DNA of 64,000 bases from Leucobacter sp. Psy1 (GTDB lineage: Bacteria > Actinomycetota > Actinomycetes > Actinomycetales > Microbacteriaceae). The notes under the pieces were generated by a model, which ran no database searches, was not told the origin of the DNA, and saw only the letters and a list, made by a program, of their open reading frames with translations. Below, piece by piece: positions 34,349 through 42,582 of the stretch; the stretch's first letter is position 1; each line of letters starts with the position of its first letter. The stretch spans positions 1,984,001 through 2,048,000 of the forward strand of contig NZ_CP083692.1 of assembly GCF_020096995.1 (NCBI RefSeq), given 5' to 3'. The position numbers and the translations under genes were made by a program.

Positions 34349-36172
34349 GTGAATCTGGCCGAAACCCCCATCATCGTCCCGGAGTCCGCCGACGACAACG
34401 TCACCGACCTCCTCGAAGAACGGGTGGCTGCGACTCCGACGGGTGCGCTCTTCGCCGTCCCCGAGGGCGACGGCTGGCGCGACATCTCCGCCGCGGCGTT
34501 CAAGGAGCAGGTCGTCGCCGTCGCGAAGGGTCTCGTAGCCGGGGGTGTCGAACCGGGTGATCGTATCGGGTTCATGTGCAAGACCAAGTACGAGTGGTCC
34601 CTCATCGACTTCGCTCTCTTCTACGCCGGCGCCGTCATGGTCCCGGTGTACGAGACGTCGTCACCCTCTCAGGTGCACTGGATCCTCGAGGATTCAGGCG
34701 CGCGCGGCATGATCACGGAGACGCCGGATCACGCGGCGCGGTTCGACGAGGTCGAGGCCGACCTGCCGAGGGTCACGCTCAAGTGGAACCTCGATCGCGG
34801 CGCGGTCGACCGCCTCATCGCGGATGGCACCGAGGTGCCAGACGAGGAGATCGAGCGTCGCCGCTCGATCGCGAACGGCGACGACATCGCCACCCTCATC
34901 TACACCTCCGGCTCGACCGGGCGCCCCAAGGGCTGCGTACTCACGCACGCCAACTTCGTCGGGCTCGCCCGAAACTCGGCCTCCGCTCTCGGCGAGGTCG
35001 TGCGACCCGGGTCGTCGACCCTCCTCTTCATCACGCTCGCGCACGTGTTCGCCCGCTTCATCTCGGTGCTGGCCGTCTACGGCGGCGTCCGGGTCGGGCA
35101 CCAGGCCGACACCAGCCAGCTGCTCCCCGCTCTCGGGTCGTTCCGCCCCACGTTCCTCTTGGCCGTTCCCCGCGTGTTCGAGAAGGTCTACAACTCGGCC
35201 GAGCAGAAGGCCGAGGGCGACGGGAAGGGCAAGATCTTCCGCAAGGCCGCGCAGGTCGCCGTCGATTACTCCGAGGCCCAGGACGCTGGTCGCGTTCCGC
35301 TCATGCTCGACCTCAAGTTCCGTCTCTTCGACAAGCTCGTGTTCTCGAAGCTCCGTGCGCGCCTCGGCGGCCAGGTCGCCTACGCCGTTTCGGGTTCAGC
35401 CCCGCTCGGCCGCTACCTCGGTCACTTCTACCGGAGTCTCGGAATCAAGATCCTCGAGGGCTACGGTCTCACCGAAACCACCGCTCCGGTCACGGTGAAC
35501 CTGCCCGATCGCTTCAAGATCGGCACCGTCGGCCCGCCCCTCCCCGGTCACCGCGTGCGGATCGCCGAGGATGGCGAGATCGAGGTCGCCGGAATCGATG
35601 TCTTCCGCGAGTACTGGCAGAATCCCGAGGCCACCCAGGCCGCCTTCACCGAGGACGGGTTCTTCAAGACCGGCGATGTCGGCACGCTCGACGCCGATGG
35701 TTACCTCACGATCACGGGACGCAAGAAGGAGATCATCGTCACGGCGGGCGGGAAGAATGTGGCGCCCGCTATCCTCGAGGATCCGATCCGCTCGAACTCT
35801 ATCATCGGCCAGGTCGTCGTCGTCGGCGAACAGAAGCCGTTCATCGCGGCCCTCGTCACGCTCGATCGCGAAATGCTGCCGGCCTGGCTCGAAAATCAGG
35901 GCGAGGATCCAGACATGACGCTCGAGGAAGCCGCTGCGCACCCCAAGGTCCAGGCCGAGGTGCAGCGTGCGGTCGATCACGGCAACACGTTCGTCTCACG
36001 GGCGGAGTCGGTGCGAAAGTTCGTGGTCCTGCCCACGGAGTTCACTCAGGAGAGCGGCCATCTGACACCGAAGCTGAGCATCAAGCGCGACAACATCCTG
36101 CGCGATTACGCCGGCGAGATCCACAAGCTCTACGGGGACAACCCGAAGACCGAGGCCGTCTCCTTGAAGTAG
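34349..36172 (+). CDS. Long-chain fatty acid-CoA ligase (FadD15-like)
   Basis: A 607-residue ATP-dependent ligase that activates fatty acids to acyl-CoA. The P-loop is YTSGSTGRPKGCVLTHAN, followed by LAHVFARFISVLAVYGG, EGYGLTETTAPVTVN, FKTGDVGTLDADGYLTITGRKKEII (core TGDVGTLD and GRKKEII) and a C-terminal domain. GTG 34349 has AAGGAG 6 nt upstream; an in-frame GTG at 34280 has no ribosome site. Similarity is to the large bacterial long-chain group (FadD15/AMP-dependent synthetase) rather than medium-chain types. The hairpin shared with def ends the transcript. Confidence 0.94.
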   Translation: MNLAETPIIVPESADDNVTDLLEERVAATPTGALFAVPEGDGWRDISAAAFKEQVVAVAKGLVAGGVEPGDRIGFMCKTKYEWSLIDFALFYAGAVMVPVYETSSPSQVHWILEDSGARGMITETPDHAARFDEVEADLPRVTLKWNLDRGAVDRLIADGTEVPDEEIERRRSIANGDDIATLIYTSGSTGRPKGCVLTHANFVGLARNSASALGEVVRPGSSTLLFITLAHVFARFISVLAVYGGVRVGHQADTSQLLPALGSFRPTFLLAVPRVFEKVYNSAEQKAEGDGKGKIFRKAAQVAVDYSEAQDAGRVPLMLDLKFRLFDKLVFSKLRARLGGQVAYAVSGSAPLGRYLGHFYRSLGIKILEGYGLTETTAPVTVNLPDRFKIGTVGPPLPGHRVRIAEDGEIEVAGIDVFREYWQNPEATQAAFTEDGFFKTGDVGTLDADGYLTITGRKKEIIVTAGGKNVAPAILEDPIRSNSIIGQVVVVGEQKPFIAALVTLDREMLPAWLENQGEDPDMTLEEAAAHPKVQAEVQRAVDHGNTFVSRAESVRKFVVLPTEFTQESGHLTPKLSIKRDNILRDYAGEIHKLYGDNPKTEAVSLK

Positions 36173-36177
36173 CCGTG

Positions 36178-36212
36178 GCGCAGCGCGGCCTTAGAACCAG
36201 GCCGCGCTGCGC
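36178..36212. terminator. 14-bp perfect hairpin shared by the convergent acyl-CoA ligase and def genes
   Basis: GCGCAGCGCGGCCT (36178-36191) and AGGCCGCGCTGCGC (36199-36212) are perfect arms around a 7-nt loop. It starts 5 nt after the ligase stop and overlaps the def stop codon and last codons. It lacks T-tracts, as is common for high-GC Actinobacteria. Confidence 0.75.
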
Positions 36213-36688
36213 ACCTGGCGCATCGCCTCGCCGCGCGTCTCACGATCAAGACGACTGAGGTAGAGCTTGCCGTCAAGATGATCGCACTCGTGCTGCAGCG
36301 CCTGCGCCATGAGTCCCTCTCCGGCGATCTCGATCTCTTCGCCGTCGAGATCGATACCGCGAACAGAGGCGCGCGGGTACCGCAGCACCGGGAACCAGAG
36401 GTCTGGCACCGAAAGGCACCCCTCCCCGGTGGGCACGGGCTCTCCCGAAAGCTCGATGATCTCCGGGTTGATCACGTAGCTGACCTCCCCGTCGATGTTG
36501 AGACTGAAGGCACGCTGCGTGTACCCGATCTGGGTCGAGGCGAGCCCCGCCCGACCGTCGAAGTCGACGGTGTCGCACAGGTCCGCGACCATGGCGCGCA
36601 CTCCGTCGTCGATGCGGTCGACCGGGGTGCAGACGGTACGCAAGACCGGATCGCCGAACAACCGAATCTCACGTACCGCCACGCTCAC
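36191..36688 (-). CDS. def: Peptide deformylase
   Basis: A 165-residue metalloprotease that removes the N-formyl group from nascent proteins. The three motifs are present: GRAGLASTQIG (motif 1, normally GxGLAAxQ), EGCLSVP (motif 2, metal Cys) and QHECDHLDG (motif 3, HExxH variant). GTG 36688 overlaps the pyc stop by 4 nt (GTGA), so it is probably translationally coupled to pyc. Its last codons are encoded in the terminator stem. A second deformylase elsewhere in the genome is common in Actinobacteria; the altered motif 1 (Arg and Ser) is a mild deviation. Confidence 0.96.
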   Translation of the reverse strand: MSVAVREIRLFGDPVLRTVCTPVDRIDDGVRAMVADLCDTVDFDGRAGLASTQIGYTQRAFSLNIDGEVSYVINPEIIELSGEPVPTGEGCLSVPDLWFPVLRYPRASVRGIDLDGEEIEIAGEGLMAQALQHECDHLDGKLYLSRLDRETRGEAMRQVRSAAWF

Positions 36689-39600
36689 TCCTCCGCGATC
36701 ACCGCGAGCAGGTCGCCCGCGTCCACGGCGCGCGCCCCCTCGAATACCAACCGCTCGATCTTACCCGACACGGGGGCGGTGATCGCCGCCTCCATCTTCA
36801 TCGCTTCGATCGTCGCGATGGGTTCCCCAGTCTCCACCCGGCTTCCGGCTTCAACCTTCAGCGTGACGGTGCCGGAGAACGGCGCACCGACCTGGCCGGG
36901 AACTGTGCGGTCAGCCTTCTCCGCAGCGGCAGAAGCCACCGCAACGGACTCGTCCTTCACGAAGACCGGGCGCAGCTGCCCGTTCACACGGGTCATGACG
37001 GTGCGCACACCCTTGTCATCGGCTTCGCCGATCGCCTCGAGCCCGACGTAGAGCCGCACCCCTGGCGCAAGATCGATGGCGTGCTCGGCACCGACCTCGA
37101 GTCCGTAGAGGTAGTCCCCCGTCGTCAGCACCGAGAGGTCGCCGAAGCGCTCCCTGGCATCGGCGAACGAACGCGCCGGCGCAGGGAACAGCAGACGGTT
37201 GAGGGTCTCCTGCCGCACCGCACCCGGTTCGTTCAGGCGAGCCTCGTCCTCGGATGAGACGTCGGCGACGCCGATCTTCGGCGTCCGGCCGGCGAGCACC
37301 TTCGACCGGAAGGGTTCGGGCCACCCGCCTGGGATGTCGCCGAGCTCTCCAGCCATGAATCCCACGACCGAGTCGGGGATGTCGTAACTGCCGGGATTCT
37401 CCTCGAAATCGGCCGGGTCCGCGTCGACGGCGACGAGGTGCAGGGCGAGGTCGCCGACCACCTTGGATGACGGCGTGACCTTCGGGATCCTGCCGAGGAT
37501 CCGGTCGGCGGCGGCATACATGTTCTCGATCTTCTCGAAGTTGTCCGCCAGACCGAGCGCGTTCGCCTGCTGGCGGAGGTTCGACAGCTGACCACCGGGG
37601 ATCTCGTGGGTGTACACGCGGCCAGTCGGCGAGGGGAGGCCGGACTCGAACGGCCGGTACGCGCTGCGTACGGCGTCCCAGTACGGCTCGAGCGCGAAGA
37701 CCGCGTCGAGATCGATCCCGGTGTCGCGATCGGTGTCGGTCAGCGCGGCCACCAGCGCCGAGAGGGAGGGCTGGCTGGTCGTCCCCGACATCGGCGCCGA
37801 GGCGACGTCGACGGCATCGACTCCGGCCTGCGACGCCGCGAGAAGCGTCGCGAGCTGCCCGCCAGGGGTGTCGTGGGTGTGCAGGTGCACCGGGAGATCG
37901 AACCGCTCGCGCAGCGCGGTGACGAGCTTCGCCGCCGCCGCAGGGCGCAGCAGGCCGGCCATGTCCTTGATCGCGAGCACGTGCGCTCCCGCCTCGACGA
38001 TCTGCTCGGCAAGACCGAGGTAGTAATCGAGGGTGTACTTGTCCTCTGCCGGGCTCAGCAGGTTCCCCGTGTACGACATCGCGACCTCCGCGACCGTGGT
38101 CCCGGTCTCGCGGACCGCATCGATCGCGACGCGCATCTGGTTCACATCGTTGAGCGCGTCGAAGATGCGGAACACGTCGACGCCCGTGCCGGCGGCCTCC
38201 GCGACGAACGCGTTCGCGACCTTCGCCGGGTACGGCGTGTAGCCGACGGTGTTCTGCCCGCGCAGCAGCATCTGGATGGGCACGTTCGGCATCGCCGCTC
38301 GGAGCGCAGCGAGCCGCTCCCAGGGGTCCTCGGCGAGGAACCGGAGGGCGACGTCGTACGTCGCACCGCCCCACGCCTCGACCGACAGCAGCTGCGGCGT
38401 GAGCCGTGCCACGTGCGGGGCTGCGGCCACCAGGTCGCGCGAGCGCACTCGCGTCGCCAGCAGCGACTGGTGCGCGTCACGGAACGTCGTCTCCGTCACC
38501 GCGAGCGCCGTCTGCTCGCGCAGCGCGCGCGCGAACCCCTCGGGCCCGAGCTCGAGCAGACGCTGCCGGTTCCCGTCGGGCACCGGAGCGGAGAGATCGA
38601 CCTGGGGGAGCTTGACCGCGGGATCGACGCCCACCGGACGGTCGCCGTGGGGCTGGTTCACCGTGACATCGGCGAGGTACTGCAGCAGCTTGGTGGCACG
38701 GTCCTGCGGCTTGTTCCGCGACAGCAGCTCGGGACGCTCCTCGATGAACGAGGTCGAGACATCACCGGCCTGGAAGTCGGGATCGTCCAGCACGGCCTGC
38801 AGGAAGGGGATGTTCGTCGCGACGCCCCGGATCCGGAACTCGGTCAGCGCGCGCTGCGCCTTCGTGACCGCCGCACCGAAGTCGCGACCGCGGCAGGTGA
38901 GCTTGGCGAGCATCGAATCGAAGTGGGGACTGATGTGGGCACCCGGGTTGATCGTGCCGCCGTCCAGGCGCACCCCGCCGCCGCCGGCCGACCGGTACGT
39001 CGTGATCCGGCCGAGGTCGGGCCGAAACCCGTCCTCGGGATTCTCCGTCGTGATCCGGCACTGCAGCGCCGCCCCGCGGATGTACAGGTCTTCCTGCCGC
39101 AGGCCGAGATCCTCCAGCGTCTCCCCTGCCGCGATCCGCATCTGCGACTGCACCAGATCGACGTCGGTGATCTCTTCCGTGACGGTGTGCTCCACCTGGA
39201 TACGCGGGTTCATCTCGATGAAGACGTGTTCCCCCGCTCGCTCGCCCTCGGTGTCGAGCAGGAACTCGACCGTTCCCGCATTCTCGTACCCGATCGACTT
39301 CGCGAACGCGACCGCGTCCCTCGTGAGGGCATCACGCACGGCGGGATCGAGGTTCGGCGCCGGTGCGATCTCGACGACCTTCTGATGTCGCCGCTGCACC
39401 GAGCAGTCCCGCTCGAACAGGTGCACTGTCGCCCCGGTGCGGTCAGCGAGGATCTGCACCTCGATGTGCCGAGGTCTGAGCACAGCCTGCTCGATGAACA
39501 TCGTCGGATCGCCGAACGCCGCATCGGCCTCCCGCATGGCCGCCTCGAGGGCGTCGCGCAGATCCTCGGGCCGCTCGACCCGTCGCATACCTCGGCCTCC

Positions 39601-40089
39601 ACCGCCCGCTACCGCCTTCGCGAAGACGGGGAACCCGATCTCCTCCGCTCCGGCGATCAAGGCGTCGACGTCGGTCGTCGGCGGTGTCGAACGCAGCACG
39701 GGGACCCCAGCGGCGATCGCATGCTCCTTCGCCGCGACCTTGTTCCCCGCCATCTCCAGAGCCTGACGGCCCGGTCCGATAAAACGAATGCCCGCCGCCT
39801 CGGCCGCCTCGGCCAGGCCGGGGTTCTCCGACAGGAACCCGTACCCGGGGTAGATCGCGTCGCACCCGGACTCGCGCGCGACCCGCACGACCTCGTCGAT
39901 GTCGAGGTAGGCGCGCACCGGGTGCCCTTCGACGCCGATCTGGTACGCCTCGTCCGCCTTCAGACGATGGAGCGAGTTGCGATCCTCATACGGGAACACC
40001 GCAACCGTTGCGGCTCCGAGCTCGCTCGCGGCGCGAAACGCGCGAATCGCGATCTCGCCGCGATTGGCCACCAGAATCTTTTCGAACAT
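36685..40089 (-). CDS. pyc: Pyruvate carboxylase
   Basis: A 1134-residue biotin enzyme that makes oxaloacetate from pyruvate and bicarbonate (anaplerosis). N-terminal biotin carboxylase (about 1-450; LVANRGEIAIRAFRA, GGGGRGMRRV, RDCSVQRRHQKVVEIAPAP core), central carboxyltransferase (about 540-850; ETTFRDAHQSLLATRVR core, LKDMAGLLRP-like IKDMAGLLRP), and C-terminal biotinyl domain with EAMKM, biotinyl Lys about 1098. ATG 40089 has GGGAG upstream; an in-frame start at 40224 lies upstream of the likely promoter. It is followed by def. Confidence 0.97.
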   Translation of the reverse strand: MFEKILVANRGEIAIRAFRAASELGAATVAVFPYEDRNSLHRLKADEAYQIGVEGHPVRAYLDIDEVVRVARESGCDAIYPGYGFLSENPGLAEAAEAAGIRFIGPGRQALEMAGNKVAAKEHAIAAGVPVLRSTPPTTDVDALIAGAEEIGFPVFAKAVAGGGGRGMRRVERPEDLRDALEAAMREADAAFGDPTMFIEQAVLRPRHIEVQILADRTGATVHLFERDCSVQRRHQKVVEIAPAPNLDPAVRDALTRDAVAFAKSIGYENAGTVEFLLDTEGERAGEHVFIEMNPRIQVEHTVTEEITDVDLVQSQMRIAAGETLEDLGLRQEDLYIRGAALQCRITTENPEDGFRPDLGRITTYRSAGGGGVRLDGGTINPGAHISPHFDSMLAKLTCRGRDFGAAVTKAQRALTEFRIRGVATNIPFLQAVLDDPDFQAGDVSTSFIEERPELLSRNKPQDRATKLLQYLADVTVNQPHGDRPVGVDPAVKLPQVDLSAPVPDGNRQRLLELGPEGFARALREQTALAVTETTFRDAHQSLLATRVRSRDLVAAAPHVARLTPQLLSVEAWGGATYDVALRFLAEDPWERLAALRAAMPNVPIQMLLRGQNTVGYTPYPAKVANAFVAEAAGTGVDVFRIFDALNDVNQMRVAIDAVRETGTTVAEVAMSYTGNLLSPAEDKYTLDYYLGLAEQIVEAGAHVLAIKDMAGLLRPAAAAKLVTALRERFDLPVHLHTHDTPGGQLATLLAASQAGVDAVDVASAPMSGTTSQPSLSALVAALTDTDRDTGIDLDAVFALEPYWDAVRSAYRPFESGLPSPTGRVYTHEIPGGQLSNLRQQANALGLADNFEKIENMYAAADRILGRIPKVTPSSKVVGDLALHLVAVDADPADFEENPGSYDIPDSVVGFMAGELGDIPGGWPEPFRSKVLAGRTPKIGVADVSSEDEARLNEPGAVRQETLNRLLFPAPARSFADARERFGDLSVLTTGDYLYGLEVGAEHAIDLAPGVRLYVGLEAIGEADDKGVRTVMTRVNGQLRPVFVKDESVAVASAAAEKADRTVPGQVGAPFSGTVTLKVEAGSRVETGEPIATIEAMKMEAAITAPVSGKIERLVFEGARAVDAGDLLAVIAEE

Positions 40090-40142
40090 AGACGAAGCTC
40101 CCATGCATGTCGTGCCCATATTTTCTATTTGCGCCCGCAGAC

Positions 40143-40173
40143 AGAATACTGGCACCCACCACTCCCACCGCAA
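40143..40173 (-). promoter_or_regulatory. Candidate pyc promoter
   Basis: Minus-strand -35 TTGCGG (40168-40173) and -10 TATTCT (40143-40148) with a 19-nt spacer, which is longer than usual. Transcription would start about 45 nt before the pyc ATG in a short AT-rich leader. Confidence 0.45.
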
Positions 40174-40228
40174 GTGCTCCCCCACACCACGCCCAAATCG
40201 CCGCGGTGGACGCACAGCCGTCATGGAC

Positions 40229-40234
40229 TAAACT
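40229..40234 (+). promoter_or_regulatory. Candidate -10 box of a leaderless parA promoter
   Basis: TAAACT ends exactly 6 nt before the GTG at 40241. No ribosome-binding site is present. Confidence 0.55.
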
Positions 40235-40240
40235 TGACGC

Positions 40241-41131
40241 GTGCATGTATTGAGCGTCAGTTCCCTGAAAGGCGGCGTCGGTAAGACGACCGTGACACTT
40301 GGCCTCGCATCTGCGGCATTTTCGCGCGGCCTCCGCACGCTTGTGGTCGATCTCGACCCGCAGTCGGATGTCTCGACGGGCATGGATATTGATCCGGAGG
40401 GTCGCGGCACGGTCGCCGATGTACTCGAGAGCCCGAAAGAGAACACCGTGCGCAGCGCCATCGCGCCGAGCGGTTGGAACCGCCACCACGAAGGCGGAGC
40501 GATCGACCTGCTCATCGGGAGCCCCTCCGCCATCAACTTCGACGGCCCGCACCCGTCGGTGCGCGACATCTGGAAGCTCGAGGAGGCGCTCGCGCACGTC
40601 GAGTCCGACTACGATCTCGTGCTGATCGACTGCGCGCCGTCGCTCAATGCCCTGACGCGCACCGCCTGGGCGGCGAGTGACCGCGTGCTGGTCGTGACGG
40701 AGCCCGGCCTCTTCGCCGTCGCCGCGGCCGACCGCGCCCTGCGCGCCATCGAGGAGCTGCGTCGCGGAGTGAGCCCGCGACTCCAGCCGCTCGGCATTGT
40801 GATCAACCGTACGCGGCCCCAGTCCATGGAGCACCAGTTCCGCACGCGCGAGCTTCGCGAGATGTTCGGCCCGCTCGTCCTGAATCCGCAGCTGCCCGAG
40901 CGCACCTCGCTGCAGCAGGCGCAGGGCGCCGCGAAGCCGGTCCACGTCTGGCCGGGCGACGCCGCACGCGAGATGTCCGGGTACTTCGACCAGATCCTGG
41001 ACCGTGTCCTGCGATCAGGCGGAATCGACGCCCCGTCGGCCGCCGCGGCGGGCCGCATGACGACCGTCGTAAACGATCAGCTGCCCGACGAAGTCAAGGA
41101 CACCGCGGAGGTCGTCACCGACAAGGAGTAG
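40241..41131 (+). CDS. Orphan ParA-family ATPase
   Basis: A 296-residue MinD/ParA-type ATPase. The deviant Walker A box KGGVGKTTVTLGLA is at about 10-23 with the signature lysine, followed by LVVDLDPQSDVSTGMD and LVLIDCAPSLNALTRTAW (A' and Walker B). No ParB or parS-like neighbour is seen, so it may position another cargo or act in chromosome or cell-pole organisation. The C-terminal 50 residues are hydrophilic. GTG 40241 with a -10 six bases upstream suggests a leaderless transcript. It is divergent from pyc and convergent with a MerR gene. Confidence 0.9.
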   Translation: MHVLSVSSLKGGVGKTTVTLGLASAAFSRGLRTLVVDLDPQSDVSTGMDIDPEGRGTVADVLESPKENTVRSAIAPSGWNRHHEGGAIDLLIGSPSAINFDGPHPSVRDIWKLEEALAHVESDYDLVLIDCAPSLNALTRTAWAASDRVLVVTEPGLFAVAAADRALRAIEELRRGVSPRLQPLGIVINRTRPQSMEHQFRTRELREMFGPLVLNPQLPERTSLQQAQGAAKPVHVWPGDAAREMSGYFDQILDRVLRSGGIDAPSAAAAGRMTTVVNDQLPDEVKDTAEVVTDKE

Positions 41132-41133
41132 GC

Positions 41134-41145
41134 GCCCGCGCGGGC
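41134..41145. terminator. Possible bidirectional terminator between parA and the MerR gene
   Basis: GCCCGCGCGGGC, a perfect 12-bp palindrome in the 21-nt convergent gap, without a T-tract. Confidence 0.35.
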
Positions 41146-41152
41146 CCGCTGA

Positions 41153-41764
41153 TCAGGAGATCTTGCGGGTCTTGCGTCGTGCCGCGAGTTCGTCGACGGC
41201 GTCTGCATCGTCCGACGCCGTCGCACTGCGGTGCTCGTCCAGATCGGTCAGCGACGTCTCCACCTCGCGGAGGACCTTGCCCACGGCGATACCGAAGACT
41301 CCCTGCCCCCGGCTCACGAGGTCGATCACCTCATCGTTCGAGGTGCACAGGTAGACACTCGCCCCGTCACTCATGAGCGTGGTCTGCGAGAGGTCGTGCA
41401 CGCCGGCCTCGTGCAACTGCGACACGGCGGTGCGGATCTGCTGCAGCGAGATGCCGGTATCGAGCAGGCGCTTGACGAGCTTCAAGACGAGGATGTCGCG
41501 GAAGCCGTAGAGGCGTTGCGACCCCGAGCCCTTGGCGCTGCGCAGCGAGGGCTCGACGAGACCGGTACGAGCCCAGTAGTCCAGCTGGCGGTAGCTGATC
41601 CCGGCAGCGCGCGCCGCGACCGCTCCCTTGAACCCGGCGTTCCGGTCGATCTGCGGCAGGCCGTCCGCGAACAGCATGTCTGCACCCGAGGCGCTGGCGA
41701 GCTCCTCCAGAACTCCCTCCGAAAGGACTTCCGGTTCACCCGTCGCATCCTGGGGCTTGTCCAA
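41153..41764 (-). CDS. MerR-family transcriptional regulator (Rv1830-like)
   Basis: A 203-residue regulator. The MerR DNA-binding domain lies at about 50-120 (GISYRQLDYWARTGLVEPSLR, then GSQRLYGFRDILVLKLVKRLL core YGFRDILVLK). A C-terminal region follows (VYLCTSNDEVIDLVSRGQGVFGIAVG) but no metal-binding cysteines. It belongs with the second MerR gene of the garA-ftsR neighbourhood in mycobacteria (Rv1827-Rv1830). The start is TTG 41764, preceded by AAAGGA. The Rv1829 bifunctional nuclease that usually lies between the two regulators is absent here. Confidence 0.88.
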   Translation of the reverse strand: MDKPQDATGEPEVLSEGVLEELASASGADMLFADGLPQIDRNAGFKGAVAARAAGISYRQLDYWARTGLVEPSLRSAKGSGSQRLYGFRDILVLKLVKRLLDTGISLQQIRTAVSQLHEAGVHDLSQTTLMSDGASVYLCTSNDEVIDLVSRGQGVFGIAVGKVLREVETSLTDLDEHRSATASDDADAVDELAARRKTRKIS

Positions 41765-41782
41765 TTCCGGTCCTTTCTCGGG

Positions 41783-41801
41783 CTGAAGCTCGCTGCTTCA
41801 G
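41783..41801. promoter_or_regulatory. 7-bp perfect hairpin in the leader of the Rv1830-like gene
   Basis: CTGAAGC-TCGCT-GCTTCAG, 19 nt before the TTG start. A possible -10, TAGTGT on the minus strand, lies just upstream, which would put the hairpin in the 5' leader. It may be a self-regulatory operator or a leader structure. Confidence 0.4.
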
Positions 41802-41900
41802 ACTCACACTACGGTACTCACCGGGAGCGCTCACTGCAATCACCGGAGGCGGGTGTCGGGCCTCGATTCGGCCAGTTCGGTCCCACTCGCTCGAGACGCG

Positions 41901-42581
41901 TCAGGTGCCTCCGGTCAGCCGGTGTCTGAGGACCCCGGATCGCACCGTCTCGAGATAGCCGGCCAGTTCCAACGAGTCCTCGGTGGAGTGCGGAGAACCG
42001 GTCTTCACGCCCCGCGTGGCCACCGCCTGCGCGATGAGCTCGCTCTCGCGCTCGGCTGCAACGCGGAGGGATCGCAGATGCCGAGGCGTGATGCCGCGTT
42101 CCGCGAGGCGCAGCAGCGCCGTGACCTGGGCAACGGCGTCCTGCGGAAACACCTCCGACGCGGGAAGCAGACCGGCGGCAATGATCTCACCCAGAAACTT
42201 CGCACTGGCACCGGTCAAGCGCTGCAGCTCGTCACTGCTCAACACGCGTCGCGGCGCTAGGATCGACGACGCGCTGCGAGACGAAGCGCCGGGAATGACC
42301 GGGTCGCGCCCCGCGTCGACCTCTTCGAGGACCTCGGCGATAACCTTGAGCGGCAGGTAGTGATCGCGCTGCAGGGTCAGTATCAGTCGGAGCCGCTCGA
42401 TGTGACTCTGCGCGAACTTGCGGTATCCGGATCGCGTGCGCTCCGGAGTCACGAGCCCCTGCTCCTCGAGGAACCGGAGCTTCGACGGGGTGAGGTCGGA
42501 GAAGTCGTCCTGGAGGCGCGCGAGTACCTGGCCGATGCTGAGGAGGCCGCCATGCGCGGTGCGAGCGTTCGCGGCTCCCAC
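41901..42581 (-). CDS. ftsR: FtsR-type MerR regulator
   Basis: A 226-residue MerR-family protein. The DNA-binding helix-turn-helix is at about 10-75 (LLSIGQVLARLQDDFSDLTPSKLRFLEEQGLV core, then RSGYRKFAQSHIERLRLIL core SGYRKF). A C-terminal domain of about 130 residues follows, with no obvious ligand motif. Orthology to Rv1828/Cg1631 is supported by the adjacent garA homologue; in Corynebacterium glutamicum FtsR activates ftsZ. GTG 42581 starts one base after the garA stop, so the two are translationally coupled. A longer frame to 42695 would overlap garA and is not conserved. Confidence 0.87.
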   Translation of the reverse strand: MGAANARTAHGGLLSIGQVLARLQDDFSDLTPSKLRFLEEQGLVTPERTRSGYRKFAQSHIERLRLILTLQRDHYLPLKVIAEVLEEVDAGRDPVIPGASSRSASSILAPRRVLSSDELQRLTGASAKFLGEIIAAGLLPASEVFPQDAVAQVTALLRLAERGITPRHLRSLRVAAERESELIAQAVATRGVKTGSPHSTEDSLELAGYLETVRSGVLRHRLTGGT

Positions 42582-42582
42582 G

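Noticed and set aside
37606-40284. 892-codon plus-strand frame opposite pyc
   Set aside because: No domain motifs; opposite a complete pyruvate carboxylase.
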